This document shows positions 10,945 through 21,204 of a DNA stretch of 64,000 nucleotides, one piece after another; positions within the stretch are counted from its first letter, which is position 1; the number at the start of each line of letters is the position of its first letter. The DNA comes from Orientallactaga sibirica (Eukaryota > Chordata > Mammalia > Rodentia > Dipodidae). The notes below the pieces were generated by a model. The model was not told where the DNA came from. It made no database searches and saw only the letters and a program-made list of their open reading frames with translations. Location: the NCBI GenBank assembly GCA_036365145.1, contig JAEOAD010000015.1, positions 1,798,001-1,862,000 on the forward strand. Reading direction: 5' to 3'. Made by a program: the position numbers and the translations under genes.

Positions 10945-11256
10945 ATGCACACACACATGCACTCACTTCTATGCCTGAGTTCAGGCACATGTGTAGAGGA
11001 GGACCACCTTGATTGTTAGTCTTGCTTTCTTACCCTGTTAAAAGTGGAATCTCTTGTTGTTCACTACTGTGTTTGCCAGAGTAGCTAGCCTGTGAGCTTC
11101 TGAGACATTTCCTGCCTCCCTTCTTGACATAGATATATTAGGATTGCAGATTCTTGCCACAAGCGTCTGGCTTTTATCTGGAGTCTGTGGTCTGAACTCA
11201 GGTACTCACATTTGTTTGGCAAATGTTTTATCCATTTAGCCATCTCTCCAGCCCTG
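10910..11256 (-). repeat. B3-like SINE with (TG)n tail
   Basis: Antisense B2/B3-family SINE: a TG microsatellite at 10912-10942, a diverged middle, and the head TTAGCCATCTCTCCAGCCC at the right end. Confidence 0.65.
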
Positions 11257-11257
11257 A

Positions 11258-11520
11258 AAGACTTAATTCACTCATATTTCAGAGGATTCAGTCCATGGTT
11301 GGTTTGCTCCTTACTTGGGGCCTGAGGTAAGGCTGTTAGGGCAGTGTGTGAAGGAGGCAGCTCATAACTGGAGATAGGAAGCACAGAGGTGAAGGATAAC
11401 CTTCAAGCAATGTTCCCAGTGACTACTGCCTCCAACTAGCCCTACATCTTAGTTTCCACAACCTCTCAAAATAGCACCTTCATATAGGGACATATTTAAG
11501 CTGTAGCAGTAGGAATATTT
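11258..11520 (-). mobile_element. ERV LTR fragment
   Basis: The order TTCAGTCCATGGTTGGTTTG, CTTGGGGCCTGAGGTAAGGC and CTTCATATAGGGACATATTT resembles an antisense rodent LTR. The family is not assigned. Confidence 0.4.
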
Positions 11521-11690
11521 TTCCTTTCTAATCCTTTATTTTTCTTTTCCAATCAGGAAAAAATACCTTTTTCAGAAGCTCTTCCATGTCATTAGTCACA
11601 CATGGCTGTTTCTACCTCTGAAAGAACCTGAGGATATCAGTGACATAAAGTAAGTACATTGTGCCTAAGGCAAAAATCAGCATTATTTGG

Positions 11691-11950
11691 GCTGAGGATT
11701 AGCTCAGTTGTTAGAGTGTTTGCCTAGCATGCATGAGGCCCTGGGTTAAACCCCTAGCACTGTGTCAGCCTGGCATGGTGGTGCATGTCTGTCATCCCAG
11801 TAGTTGGGAAATGGAGGTGGGAGAATCAGAACTTCAAGGTCATCCTTGGCAACATAAGGAGTTTGAGGCTAGCCTGGGTTACATAAAACTCTGTCTCATA
11901 ACAAAACAACAAGCAAACAACTAAGTAAAAATAAAATAATTTTTTAAAAT
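11691..11950 (+). repeat. B4 SINE
   Basis: ID-type head (GAGGATTAGCTCAGTTGTTA, CATGCATGAGGCCCTGGGTT) plus a B1-type tail (GCCTGGCATGGTGGTGCATG, GAGGCTAGCCTGGGTTACAT) and an A-rich end. Confidence 0.85.
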
Positions 11951-12038
11951 ATTAGAGGTTTTACAATTTAGCATATGTTAACATTTCAACCAAGAGATAG
12001 AAAAATTTATGAACAGAGAAATCACAAATATCTTTATG

Positions 12039-12140
12039 AGGGCTGGTGAGTGGCTCAGTAATAGAATACTTACTTAGTTTGTGGAAAGACCTGGGTTCAA
12101 ACCCTAGCACTAAAACAAAACAAGACAAATCAGATAAAAC
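12039..12140 (+). repeat. ID SINE
   Basis: Short tRNA-derived element: GGGCTGGTGAGTGGCTCAGT, ACCTGGGTTCAAACCCTAGC, and a CA-rich tail. Confidence 0.7.
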
Positions 12141-12148
12141 AAGCAACC

Positions 12149-12484
12149 CAGGGGCTGGGAAGATGGATGAGTAGATCAAACATTTTCTGCGTAAGCAGAA
12201 GAGTACCTGAGTTCAAATCCCCAGAATCCATGTAAAGCCAGAATCTGTGGTGAGCCTCTGTGATCCCAGCACACCTACTGTGAGATGTGGGGCAAAGACA
12301 AGAGAATTTCCCAGAAGCTAATGGACTAGCTAGTTTGGTGAACATAACAGTGAACAATAGACCCTGTTCAAACAAGTAGTTCAACAAGGACAGAAACCCA
12401 AAGTTGTCTTCTGACCTCCACACCCATCCTGTGGTATGTGCATGCCCATATACACACATGAAGACACACACCAAACAATAAACC
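12149..12484 (+). repeat. B3/RSINE-type SINE
   Basis: Plus-strand B2/B3-family SINE: GGGGCTGGGAAGATGGATGA, GAGTTCAAATCCCCAGAATC, and a CACACATGAAGACACACACC end. Confidence 0.7.
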
Positions 12485-12910
12485 TACAAGCAACCCAATT
12501 GCCTCGATACAACAGGGGAAAAAAAAAGATTCAATTTTATGGCCTCTCAAAGTTGCTGATCACTAATTAAAAATGACGCAGCACTTGCCCATTTTAATAG
12601 GAGCAATTTATTACTGTCTCTTGCTTTAGCTTTATGCTTGCAACATACATTGCTGTCTTTTGGATAGCACTTGGCTTCATGGGCCAAGAATCATAACACA
12701 CTTCTCTTTTTTAAGCCAGTCTTTCCACTTCCAGTCTGAAGAAATATGAGCTATAGGCAATTATTTCTACATAACAAGGTCTGTGGAAGGAGCATACTAA
12801 TATCCAGTTTGCACAAAGTCCAAGCTGTCCCACTGAGTGAAACCTAGGAACAGTGGCTTGGTGAAATCCATTATGTGGTCAGTTAAAATAGTTTTATATC
12901 TTTTTAGCCA
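12485..12910. other. Unassigned stretch
   Basis: No gene seen. It contains GGAGCAATTTATTACTGTCT, which could be the edge of an LTR, but I cannot place it. Confidence 0.3.
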
Positions 12911-12914
12911 TATA

Positions 12915-13136
12915 GTTTTTTTTTTCTTTGAGATAGAATCCCATATAATCCAGGCTGTGAACTACAATGTAATTGAGGATGACCTTGGACTCTTGATCTT
13001 CCCACATGTACCTCTCAAGTGCTGGAATTACAGGCCTGTGCCACTGTGATTGGTTTATGTGATGCTGAGGATCAAAACCAGGGTTTCAAGCATGATAGGC
13101 AAGGACTCTAACCAACTGAGCTACAGTTCCAGCCCC
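12915..13136 (-). repeat. B4 SINE
   Basis: Antisense: a B1 part (CTTTGAGATAGAATCCCATA, CAAGTGCTGGAATTACAGGC) then an ID part ending CTGAGCTACAGTTCCAGCCC. Confidence 0.8.
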
Positions 13137-13191
13137 TGAAAACAGTTTGATATTTTAGGGGAAAAAAAGATACATAAAGAATCCATTTTGG

Positions 13192-13410
13192 GGAGGAAGG
13201 ATACAAGGTCTCATGTAGCCCAGGCTAGTCTTAAATGTTCTAGGTAGTCAAGGATGACCTTGAGCTTCTGATCCTCCTGCCTCCACCTTCCTAGTGCTGG
13301 GATTATAGTCATACACCACCACACTTGGTTTATGTGGTGCTGGGAATTGAACCTAGGGCTTTATGCATGCTAAGCAAGCACTATACCAAATGAGCTATAT
13401 CCCCAGTCCC
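13192..13410 (-). repeat. B4 SINE
   Basis: Antisense: CATGTAGCCCAGGCTAGTCT, CTAGTGCTGGGATTATAGTC, then the ID head GAGCTATATCCCCAGTCCC. Confidence 0.85.
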
Positions 13411-13447
13411 TGTTTTATTTATTTTATTTTATTTATTTATTTTTGGT

Positions 13448-13666
13448 TTTTAAAAATTTTACTTATTTATTTGCAAGCAGAGAGAGAGACAGAAGAGAGG
13501 AAGACAGAGAGAGAATGAGCATACCAGGACCTCTAGCGATAGCAAATGAATTCTAGATGCATGTGCCCCTTGTGCATCTGGCTTACATGGATACTGGAGA
13601 ATCGAACCGGGATCTTTTGGCCTTGCAGGCAAATGCCTTAACCACTAAGCCATTTATCCAGCCCTC
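13448..13666 (-). repeat. B2-like SINE
   Basis: Antisense: TTATTTATTTGCAAGCAGAG, CTAGATGCATGTGCCCCTTG, and the head ACTAAGCCATTTATCCAGCC. Confidence 0.85.
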
Positions 13667-13667
13667 T

Positions 13668-13832
13668 TTTTTTTTGTTTGTTTTTTGTTTTTTTGAGGTA
13701 GGGTCTCACACTAGCTCAGGCTGACCTGGAATTCACTATGTAGTCTCAGGGTGGCCTCAAATTCATGGCTATCCTCCCACCTCTGCCTCCCAAGTGCTGG
13801 GATTTAAAAAGGCATGTGCCACCACACCCAGC
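13668..13832 (-). repeat. B1 SINE
   Basis: Antisense: T-rich tail, GGTAGGGTCTCACACTAGCT, CACTATGTAGTCTCAGGGTG, CCCAAGTGCTGGGATTTAAA, ending CCACCACACCCAGCT. Confidence 0.9.
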
Positions 13833-13947
13833 TTATTTTATTTCATTTTGAGACCAGGCCTCACTACAGCTCAGGCTGGCCTTGAACTTAAGATCCTCTT
13901 GCTCCCATTCCCCAAGTGCTGAGATCATAGCATGTCCGGCCACACCC
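13833..13947 (-). repeat. B1 SINE, short older copy
   Basis: Antisense: CAGCTCAGGCTGGCCTTGAA and CCCAAGTGCTGAGATCATAG. It abuts the previous B1. Confidence 0.75.
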
Positions 13948-14074
13948 ATCAGGAATCCACTTTTGTTTCTAGGCTTTTCTGTGATCAGGGCTGAAGATGT
14001 TCAGTAGAACAGTTGTGTAGCATGTGCAGAGCTCTGAACTCCATCCCCAGAACAGCCCCAAAAGAAAAGCAAGC

Positions 14075-14350
14075 CTCATCTGTGAGATATTTATTCACTG
14101 CTGGTAGGAATGTAAAATGCAGTTTTACATATTCTTGCCAAAGCAAACACTCCTTCCACATGATCCAGAAAGCATTCTCCTTAGTATTTACCCAAAGAAG
14201 TTCAAATCATCTGTCCACACCACAACATGCAAAAAGCTTTCTTCATACTTGCCCTAACTTGGACACAACAGGTAAGTTCTTCATCAGATTAATGGATATA
14301 AACTTAGTTCTGTCCAGTGGAATATTATTCAGTTTGAAAAAGAAATGAGC
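14075..14350 (+). mobile_element. Old L1 ORF2 C-terminal fragment
   Basis: Diverged sense-strand L1: CACTGCTGGTAGGAATGTAA and TCCAGTGGAATATTATTCAG match the usual ORF2 end around the WWEC and EFYS positions. No open frame of L1 type survives. Confidence 0.6.
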
Positions 14351-14489
14351 CATTGAGCTATGAAAACCATGGGAAAATTTTTATATGTGATGTGCATGTA
14401 TTATGCATGTGTGTATGTGTATAGTATGTACATGTGTATATGTGTGTCCATATAGAGACCAGGGGACATCCTTGGATGTTTTCTTCAAT

Positions 14490-14567
14490 TTATTTGCAGA
14501 GAAAGAAAGAAAGAGAGAGAGAGAGAAAGAAATAAAGAAAGGGAGAAAGAAAGAAGAAAGAAAGAAA

Positions 14568-14627
<60 letters not shown>

Positions 14628-14632
14628 AAATG
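14490..14632. repeat. (GAAA)n microsatellite
   Basis: About 18 consecutive GAAA units after an imperfect GA-rich start. It grew from the SINE's GA-rich segment. The open frames across it on both strands are low complexity. Confidence 0.9.
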
Positions 14633-14733
14633 AGAATTAGAATGAGTGTACCAGGGCCTCTTGCCACTGCAAATGCACTTTGGATGTATGCTCTACTTTG
14701 TGCATCTGGATTCACATGGATACTCAGGCTTTT

Positions 14734-15006
14734 TTTTTAAATTTTTTTATTTTTTTGGAGAGAGACGCAGAGATATATATAGAGAGAGAGAGGAAGACAG
14801 AGATGGGCGCGCCAGCAGTGTCTCAGCTGCTAAGAACGAAATCCAGATGTGTCCGCCACCTTGTGGTCAAGTGTGGCATTGCACCCTTGTGTTACTTTGC
14901 ATCTGGCTAAACGTGGGACGTGGAGATTGAAACCGCTGGAGATTGGAACCAGCGTTCTTAGGCTCAGGAGGCAGGCGCCTTAACCCCTAAGCCATCTCTC
15001 CAGCCT
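14734..15006 (-). repeat. B2-like SINE, longer subtype (nested, with TSD)
   Basis: Antisense copy: GGAGAGAGACGCAGAG, GGCGCGCCAGCAGTGTCTCA, the duplicated TGGAGATTG(G/A)AACC segment, and head TAAGCCATCTCTCCAGCC. The 15-bp target duplication GATACTCAGGCTTTT is seen at 14719-14733 and 15007-15021. Confidence 0.92.
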
Positions 15007-15086
15007 GATACTCAGGCTTTTCAAACAAATATCTTTAACTACTAAGCCATCCCTTCAGTCCTTGTTTAACTTTTTGAGATGAGATT

Positions 15087-15378
15087 TCATTGGACTGAGG
15101 AGATTCTTTGTCTGGTAAAGTGCTTGTTGCATAAGTATGAGGACCTGAGTTCAGATCCCCAACTCCCAGACAAAAAGCTAGACATGGTGGTATGTGCCTA
15201 TAACCACAGTACTGAGGAAGTAGATACAGGAGGTTCCTGAGAGGCTAGCTAGTCTAACTGAATTGGCTAGTTCTGAGTTCAGTGAGAGAGCCTGTTTTAA
15301 AGTAAATAAGTAAATAAATTAGGTGGAGAGTGACTGAAGAAGGCACCTAATGTTGACATCTGGCCAACACACACACAC
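15087..15378 (+). repeat. B3/RSINE-type SINE
   Basis: Sense copy: GGTAAAGTGCTTGTTGCATA, GGACCTGAGTTCAGATCCCC, and an (AC)n tail near 15367. Confidence 0.7.
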
Positions 15379-15383
15379 ATCAC

Positions 15384-15590
15384 TGTTTTGTCTGGAACTC
15401 ACCCATTAGGCTATACTGGCTGTCCAGTAAGCTCCAGGAATCCATCTGTCTGTGTTTACCCAGCACTGGAATTATAAGTGTGTAGTACCACACCTAGTAT
15501 TTTTACATGGGTTCTGGGTTTTGAGGATTGGACACAGGTCCTCATGCTTGTGAGGCAAGCACTTTACCAAGTGAACTATTTCTCAGTCCC
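15384..15590 (-). repeat. B4/RSINE-type SINE
   Basis: Antisense: CCCAGCACTGGAATTATAAG, GTCCTCATGCTTGTGAGGCA, and head GTGAACTATTTCTCAGTCCC. Confidence 0.7.
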
Positions 15591-15592
15591 CT

Positions 15593-15716
15593 TATTTATT
15601 TTGTTTGAGACAGATCTCACTATGCCCAGGCTGACTTTGAACTCACAATCCACTCCTCCTACTTCAAGATACTCAATGCTGGGATAACAAATGTGCCCAC
15701 CATCACACTTGGCTTA
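15593..15716 (-). repeat. B1 SINE, diverged
   Basis: Antisense: TGAGACAGATCTCACTATGC, GCCCAGGCTGACTTTGAACT and CAATGCTGGGATAACAAATG. Confidence 0.75.
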
Positions 15717-15742
15717 TAGTCTTATTTTAAAAGCAAATCTTG

Positions 15743-15901
15743 GGCTGGAGAGATGGCTTAGCAGTTAAGGTACTTTCCTGAGACGTCTAAGGTCCAAGAT
15801 TTGGCTCCCCAGTACCCACGTAAGCCAGATGCACAAGGTGGCACATGGGTCTGGAGTTCATTTGCAGTGGCCCTGATGCACCCATTCTTTCTCTCTCTCT
15901 C

Positions 15902-15963
<62 letters not shown>

Positions 15964-15973
15964 TGTGTTTTTA
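15743..15973 (+). repeat. B2-like SINE with TSD and (AT)n tail
   Basis: Sense copy: GGCTGGAGAGATGGCTTAGC, CCAGATGCACAAGGTGGCAC and TCTGGAGTTCATTTGCAGTG. Then come a CT-rich end and an AT array (15906-15958). The TSD AAAAGCAAATCTTG lies at 15729-15742 and 15974-15987. Confidence 0.92.
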
Positions 15974-16279
15974 AAAAGCAAATCTTGTCTCCTTATGTTT
16001 GAATGAAAGAAGCCTGTTTCTAAAGGCACCACACACTGTGGTTCCATATACATGGTGGTGTCAGAAAAACTAAACCTTTGTGACAGAGAACAGAGCAACA
16101 ATTGTCAAAGAGAAAGAAGGGAGGATGTGAACATCAAGGGACAATGTGAGGAAATTTGTAAAAAGGACAGACTTTCCTTCATTTGGACTGTGATCTACAT
16201 CACAGCTATAGAGCTATCTACCAAAGTAAAAACAAAATATCAGTCTAACTTTATCATTATGAAAGTAATTCTTTCTTAG

Positions 16280-16294
16280 TGTTTGTTCATGTGT

Positions 16295-16343
<49 letters not shown>

Positions 16344-16620
16344 TATGTATATGCCACAGTGTGGATGTGGAGGTCAGAGGACAACCTCAAGTGTCATTCC
16401 ATCTTGTTTGAGGCAGGGTCTCTTATTCACTGCTGTGAAACACTGGCTGGCTGGCCTGCTAGCTTCTCCAATTCTCCAGAGTCTACCTATCATTTTTATA
16501 TAAGAGGGCTGGGGTTATAGATGCTTGCTACTGTGTCTGGCTTCACATGGGTTCTGAGGATCTAACTCAGGTCATCAAGTTTGTGCAACAAGTGCACACT
16601 AAGAAATCTCCCTAGCCCCA
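16280..16620 (-). repeat. B3-like SINE with (TG)n
   Basis: Antisense: (TG)n at 16291-16342, GGATGTGGAGGTCAGAGGAC, CTTCACATGGGTTCTGAGGA, ending AGAAATCTCCCTAGCCCC. Confidence 0.75.
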
Positions 16621-16784
16621 CAAAAGTAATTTTATATTATTTTACTTTTTGGTTAGCATACAACATTTTGAAACACACTTTGTTTTGATTCTCCACCCTC
16701 CTCATTTTTCCTGTTCCCCATCCCTCTTTGTGTTTTGCCTTTCTTTCTGTTTATATAGCACATATGTCCTTTCAATCTGTATCA

Positions 16785-16980
16785 TCAAGAAAACTGACAA
16801 CAAATGCTGGTAAGGGTGAGAAGAAAGAGGCACTCTTTTTTCATGAGTGGTGGGAGTTCAAAGTAGTGCAGCCAATATAGAAATCATTAGGAGATTTTGC
16901 AAAAGATTAGAAATAAGAATTGCCACGTGACCCAACTATAGTACTCCTGGGTATGTACCCAATGACAGAGGTTCAAATAC
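16785..16980 (+). mobile_element. Old L1 ORF2 C-terminal fragment
   Basis: CAAATGCTGGTAAGGGTGAG, CCCAACTATAGTACTCCTGG and TATGTACCCAATGACAGAGG match the Cys-rich to GIYPED section of L1 ORF2, sense strand, much decayed. Confidence 0.6.
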
Positions 16981-16984
16981 AAAG

Positions 16985-17470
16985 GCTCTGAGACCACACT
17001 ACTTGAAATAGGGAGTTTATTGGTGGCTAGGAGTGGGGGCTTTAGGCAAGGTGGGGGTGAGGAGCAGGGAGAATTGGCCATGGGTCACTGCATTGCCAGC
17101 CCAGATGCAACAGCCTTCAGTGAATGAGCAGGGGTAGAGGAGTGAGGGGAGAGGCACTGTGAGCCAAGAAGAAAGAGAAGGGAAAGAGAGAAAGACAGAG
17201 AGAATATAGCAACAAAGCTGATAATATCGATACAGAGAAATGTATACCTTTGTACCTTGCTTTAGGAAAGAGGCCAAGAGAAAAAAGGAGGTAGAATGAC
17301 ACTGGGCCTTTTACACCTATGCCCTTGGGACATGGCAGACTTGCTCAATGAGAGAGGGACTTGTGAGGGTGTGTGCCAGTGCTCAGGGAAGGAGATGGAC
17401 TGGCTAGTTAAACCAGCAAGCCCTTTGAAAACTTCAGTTTGGGTCAATTTGGAAGAGGAGGGGCTCTGAG
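16985..17470 (-). mobile_element. Candidate solo ERV LTR
   Basis: On the minus strand CACCAATAAACTCCC supplies a poly-A signal (near 17017), downstream of pyrimidine-rich sequence. GGCTCTGAGAC occurs at both edges (16983 and 17461), which marks an insertion but is longer than usual for an LTR element. No TG..CA ends are secure. Confidence 0.45.
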
Positions 17471-17495
17471 ACTGTAGCACCCAAGAGAACTTTTT

Positions 17496-17582
17496 TTGAG
17501 ACAGGGTTTGTTATAAAGCCAAGAGGATCTTGGAACTCGCACCTGAGTACTAGTATTATAGGCATGTACCATCCTATCAGCT
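17496..17582 (-). repeat. Decayed B1 SINE
   Basis: GAGACAGGGTTTGTTATAAA and TATTATAGGCATGTACCATC are the recognisable parts. Confidence 0.5.
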
Positions 17583-17599
17583 TCATAGAAGTAATTTTT

Positions 17600-17845
17600 A
17601 AAGCAAAAAATTGTCTGGATGTATACCTAAGTTGTATATGGCTTGCTTAGCATGTACAAAGTAAGATTCTATCCTCGTACTAAAAAAGAGGACAAAGAAA
17701 ATCTATCAGGCATGGTGATGAATTCCTTCCATCCCAGATTCTGGAAGCTGAGGCAGAAGGACTGTTAGTTTGAGGACAGCCTGAGCCTATAAACAAGTTT
17801 CAGGTCAGCCTGAACTACATAGTGAGATCCTGCCTCAAAAAACTC
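17600..17845 (+). repeat. B4 SINE, diverged
   Basis: GGCTTGCTTAGCATGTACAA (ID part), then CAGGCATGGTGATGAATTCC and AGGTCAGCCTGAACTACATA (B1 part). Confidence 0.65.
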
Positions 17846-17851
17846 CAGAGG

Positions 17852-18501
17852 GGCTAGGAAGATGGATCAGTGTGTAAAGTGCTTGCCATGTGTTGTGGTT
17901 ACCTTCACGCATCTGGGTTGACCAAAAGCAGCTGGGAAGAAAGGATTCTATGTTGGCTTACAGTTTTAAGGGGAAGCTCCATGATGGCAGGGGAAACCAT
18001 GACATGAGCAGAAGCTGGTCGTCACCTGTGCCACAGCAGGGGCAAACACAGCAGAAGTAGCGTGAATCAAGCTCTAGTAAGGGGGATCTGGCTGCAACAC
18101 CCCTAAGTCTGCTCCCAACAATGCACTTTCTCCAGCAAAGCTCAACTTTCTAAATTGCTAACATCTGGGGACAAAGCACTCAGAACACATGAATTTATGG
18201 GGAAGATATGATTAAAACCACCATCCCCTGGAAGCTTGAGGACCTGAGTTGATTCCCAGAATTCATGTAAAAATGCTGAGTGTGGTGTCCTGTATCTGTA
18301 ATCTCAGCTCTGGGGAAGCTGAGCAGGAAGATCCCTAGAGCTTCTTGGATGGCAAGTCCAGTCTAATTGATGAGTTCCAGGCCATTGAGAGACCTTGTCT
18401 CAAAAAGAGGTAGATGCCATTTCTGAAGCTGTCCTCTATTTCCACTTGCACACACATGCATATACACTTGTAAACACATGTGGGTCCTCACACAAACACC
18501 C

Positions 18502-18532
<31 letters not shown>

Positions 18533-18535
18533 ACA
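17852..18535 (+). repeat. B3/RSINE-type SINE split by an LTR
   Basis: The head GGGGCTAGGAAGATGGATCA is at 17852-17890. The body resumes at 18224 with GGAAGCTTGAGGACCTGAGT and runs to a CACACATGCATATACAC end with an (AT)n run at 18503-18528. The middle is an ORR1-like LTR. Confidence 0.75.
17891..18223 (-). mobile_element. ORR1/MT-like MaLR solo LTR
   Basis: On the minus strand it begins TGGTGGTTTTAATCATATC and contains CATGGAGCTTCCCCTTAAAA and CTGCTTTTGGTCAACCCAGA. This order is usual for rodent ORR1/MT LTRs. It interrupts a B3-type SINE. Confidence 0.75.
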
Positions 18536-18559
18536 TACACATGCAGTCCTCCCAAGGAT

Positions 18560-18626
18560 TTTGAGAGGATCTCAGTGGTAGAGTAATTACCTAGCACAAG
18601 GCTTTGGGTTCTATCTTAAGCATATA
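18560..18626 (+). repeat. ID SINE, diverged
   Basis: GAGGATCTCAGTGGTAGAGT and GGCTTTGGGTTCTATCTTAA. Confidence 0.5.
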
Positions 18627-18704
18627 TATGGGAGAGAGAGAATATTTACTTTCCTCCCATCTCTTTTTCTCTATTCTGGCTCTCAACTGATGGGATAAAT
18701 CCAC

Positions 18705-19046
18705 TGTAATTGTTAATCTCTGGTTATCAACTTTACAATATTTAAAATCACCATGAAACAAATTTCTGGGTATGTCTATGAAGGCATTTTTAGATTAGGC
18801 TAATTGAAGCTGGAAGCCCCACCCTAAATGTGGGCAGCCCCATTCCATGGGCTCAGGTCCTAGACCTGAATGCAAAGAAGAAAGTGAGCTTAGCACCAGC
18901 ATTGATTCTTTAGGATTGTGGACTGAATATGATCAGCTTTCATGATGAACTGTAACCTTAGACTGCAAGCAGGAATAAACCCTTTCTCCCTTAAGTTGCT
19001 TTTGTCAGATATTTTGTCACAGCAATAACAAAGGCAGCTAATGCAT
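18705..19046 (+). mobile_element. Solo ERV LTR (rodent, family not assigned)
   Basis: It starts TGTAATTGTTAATCTCTGGT and holds CCCCACCCTAAATGTGGGCA, a poly-A signal in AGGAATAAACCCTTTC (18972) and TTGTCAGATATTTTGTCACA near the end. I recognise the order from rodent LTRs but not the name. Confidence 0.65.
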
Positions 19047-19440
19047 ACTACTTCATTGGTGAAAGTGGATTTATATTCAGTGTATTTATTCAAATGTGAA
19101 TATTTGAAAACATAACACTACCTTAGAATGCTCAGAAATCATGCTTTCCCAGATACCTGGGCAACCTGTAGCCCAAGCAAGTGGACACATAAAAGGAGCC
19201 ATTACAACCCAAGACCAGAACATATCTACATATACTCTATTGCTATCTCTTTCCCAGACTCTTCAGATCTACTAGCAGCTCCCTTTCCTGTGTCTCCCCT
19301 CATGATCCCACTTCAATGATGGCCCCTTCAGCCACTTCAACACTTAGCCAGAGATTGATGCATAGTGTTCTTGTCCTCTCTCACTTCCAGCCATTCACCT
19401 GTACTGCTGTGACCTTACTTCCTCAGTGCTTTCCAAATTC
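19047..19440. other. Unassigned stretch
   Basis: I see no gene or known repeat here. Confidence 0.35.
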
Positions 19441-19442
19441 CC

Positions 19443-19775
19443 TGTGATGGCTTGAATCAGATGTCTCCCATAAACTCATGAGTTTATTTGCTTTAATCCA
19501 CAGCTGATGGCAACTTGGAAGGTGTTTCTGGAGGACATATGTTAGTGGTAAGCTTAAGGGTATTATAGCCAGCTCTCCTTTGCTAGAGTTTGATTCACTC
19601 TCCTGCTGTTCTCCACCTGATGTTGGCAAGGAGGTGATATCTAGCCTCTGCTCTACTATCTTTCCTCTGCCATCATGAAGCTTCCCCTTGAGACTGTAAA
19701 CCAAATAAAAATTTTCTTCCCATCATCTGCTTTGGGTCTAGTGCTTTGTCTGAGCAACGAGAAGGTAATTGCAAT
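19443..19775 (+). mobile_element. ORR1/MT-like MaLR solo LTR
   Basis: Starts TGTGATGGCTTGAATCAGAT. It contains GCCATCATGAAGCTTCCCCT, a poly-A signal in AAACCAAATAAAAATT, and an end GAAGGTAATTGCAATA. This is the sense orientation of the family seen at 26577. Confidence 0.8.
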
Positions 19776-19959
19776 ACTCCTTCTTCCAAAATACTTGCCA
19801 AAGAACTAGCATATAGCACATATAAAGAGAGCCTCTGAATCAACAAGAAAAATACAGAAACTCCCAAGGAAGAAATAGTCCCTTCACAGAAGGTGATCTC
19901 CAAGCAACTAATAAACAAAAATAAACCTGACATCATGAGGCACTGGAGAAGGGTAAATT

Positions 19960-20177
19960 AACATCAAAATGCCATGCTATCCCACACTTACCAGAGCAGA
20001 TAATGTAAAAAGATAGTGATGCCAAGTTACATGCATATACTCCTGGCCTGGTTAAGATTTTTCCACAACTACTTTGGGAGACTCTTTGGCAATATAAAGA
20101 TTATGCAAACATAAAGTTGAGTAAATACCTATGCCCTTTGACATAGGATTCTACTTCAAGATAAAAATCCACCTTTG
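19960..20177 (+). mobile_element. Ancient L1 ORF2 fragment, left part
   Basis: TACTCCTGGCCTGGTTAAGA and TATGCCCTTTGACATAGGAT resemble old mammalian L1 ORF2 near its end. It appears to continue at 20545 after a SINE. Confidence 0.45.
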
Positions 20178-20540
20178 GAGATGACTCAGAGGGTAAGGGT
20201 AAGATTGCTCTGTACAAGTAAGAGGGCTAGCTAGGTTTGATCCCTAGGAATCATGTAAAAAGCTGGCCTGGTCACGCATGCCTGTAACCCCAGAGTTGAG
20301 GGGAGTGGAGACAGTAGGATCCCTGGGACTCATGAGCAGCCAGTCTAACCACAAAATGGGGAGCTCAACGTTCAGTAAGAGACTCTTTTTCATGCAAATA
20401 AGGCATAAAAGCCATACAGGAGGATACCTGATGCCTTCCTTTAGCCTCAGCATGTGTGTGCATGAGCCACATACATCTGCACACACAGGTACATACCTCA
20501 TACATATCACACACACACATGTGCATGCACACACATACCC
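20178..20540 (+). repeat. B3/RSINE-type SINE
   Basis: GGAGATGACTCAGAGGGTAA, GCCTGGTCACGCATGCCTGT, and a CACACACACATGTGCATGCA tail. Confidence 0.65.
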
Positions 20541-20544
20541 AAAA

Positions 20545-20650
20545 GGCAAAGGATATAATACTTATGTTCATCCCAAAATCTATGACAAGATTCATAACAG
20601 CCTTACTTATCATAGCTAGAAGCTATCCAACAGAAGGGGCAAACAATACA
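20545..20650 (+). mobile_element. Ancient L1 ORF2 fragment, right part
   Basis: ATGTTCATCCCAAAATCTAT and TCATAACAGCCTTACTTATC fit the ORF2 stretch before the final IAR-KW segment. It would join to 20177. Confidence 0.5.
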
Positions 20651-20970
20651 TTGTAGTAAAAGCATGGTAAGGGCCCTCGCAGAACAGAAAAGACAGCTTT
20701 GTGTCTGTATGCACATTGTGACCTTGGAGCCTGCAATGTACCAGTCACTTGGAATAGTAGGTTTTTGTATTGTGGTAAGGTTGGTGATGGAGAGCTGGTA
20801 ATAAGGGGGACCTGAGGAACTGAAGGAAAGAAAAACAAGAAACATCTACAGGAGGTTGGTCAGTGTCCTTGAGTCTATCTCCCCTGCCAGCCCTGTAAGT
20901 AATGATAATAATTTTTTAAACTATTTTATCTTTTTAAAATAGGGTTTTCAATTTCTGTGGATGCTCTCCT
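20651..20970. other. Unassigned stretch
   Basis: Nothing recognised. Confidence 0.3.
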
Positions 20971-20974
20971 ATTT

Positions 20975-21203
20975 TTTAATTATTATTTTAGATAGACAGA
21001 AAGAAAGAGAGAGAATTGGTACACCAGGTCCTCAGCCACTGCAAAAGAACTCCAGATGCTTGCACTACCTAGTGCGCATGTATGACCTTATGATTGCCTC
21101 ACCTTTTGTGTGTCTGGCTTATGTGGGATCTGTAAAGTTGAACATGGGTCCTTTAGGCTTCACAAACAAGTGACTTAACTGCCAAGCCATCTCTCTAGCT
21201 CTA
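20975..21203 (-). repeat. B2-like SINE
   Basis: Antisense: GATAGACAGAAAGAAAGAGA, GAACTCCAGATGCTTGCACT, and head GCCAAGCCATCTCTCTAGCT. Confidence 0.8.
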
Positions 21204-21204
21204 A

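Larger units (their letters stand above)
14485..15062 (-). repeat. B2-like SINE, split by a younger SINE
   Basis: The outer element is antisense. Its GA-rich side has grown into a (GAAA)n array (14490-14632). Its body is at 14640-14718 and its head at 15022-15062 (ACTAAGCCATCCCTTCAGTC). The gap is filled by the SINE at 14734-15006. Confidence 0.8.

Noticed and set aside
15743..15820. tRNA-like head GGCTGGAGAGATGGCTTAGC as a tRNA gene
   Set aside because: It is the SINE promoter region with A and B box remnants; no tRNA fold and it has SINE body, tail and TSD.
16279..16520. Cys/Val repeat frames near a TG run
   Set aside because: Translation of (TG)n in a B3-like SINE.
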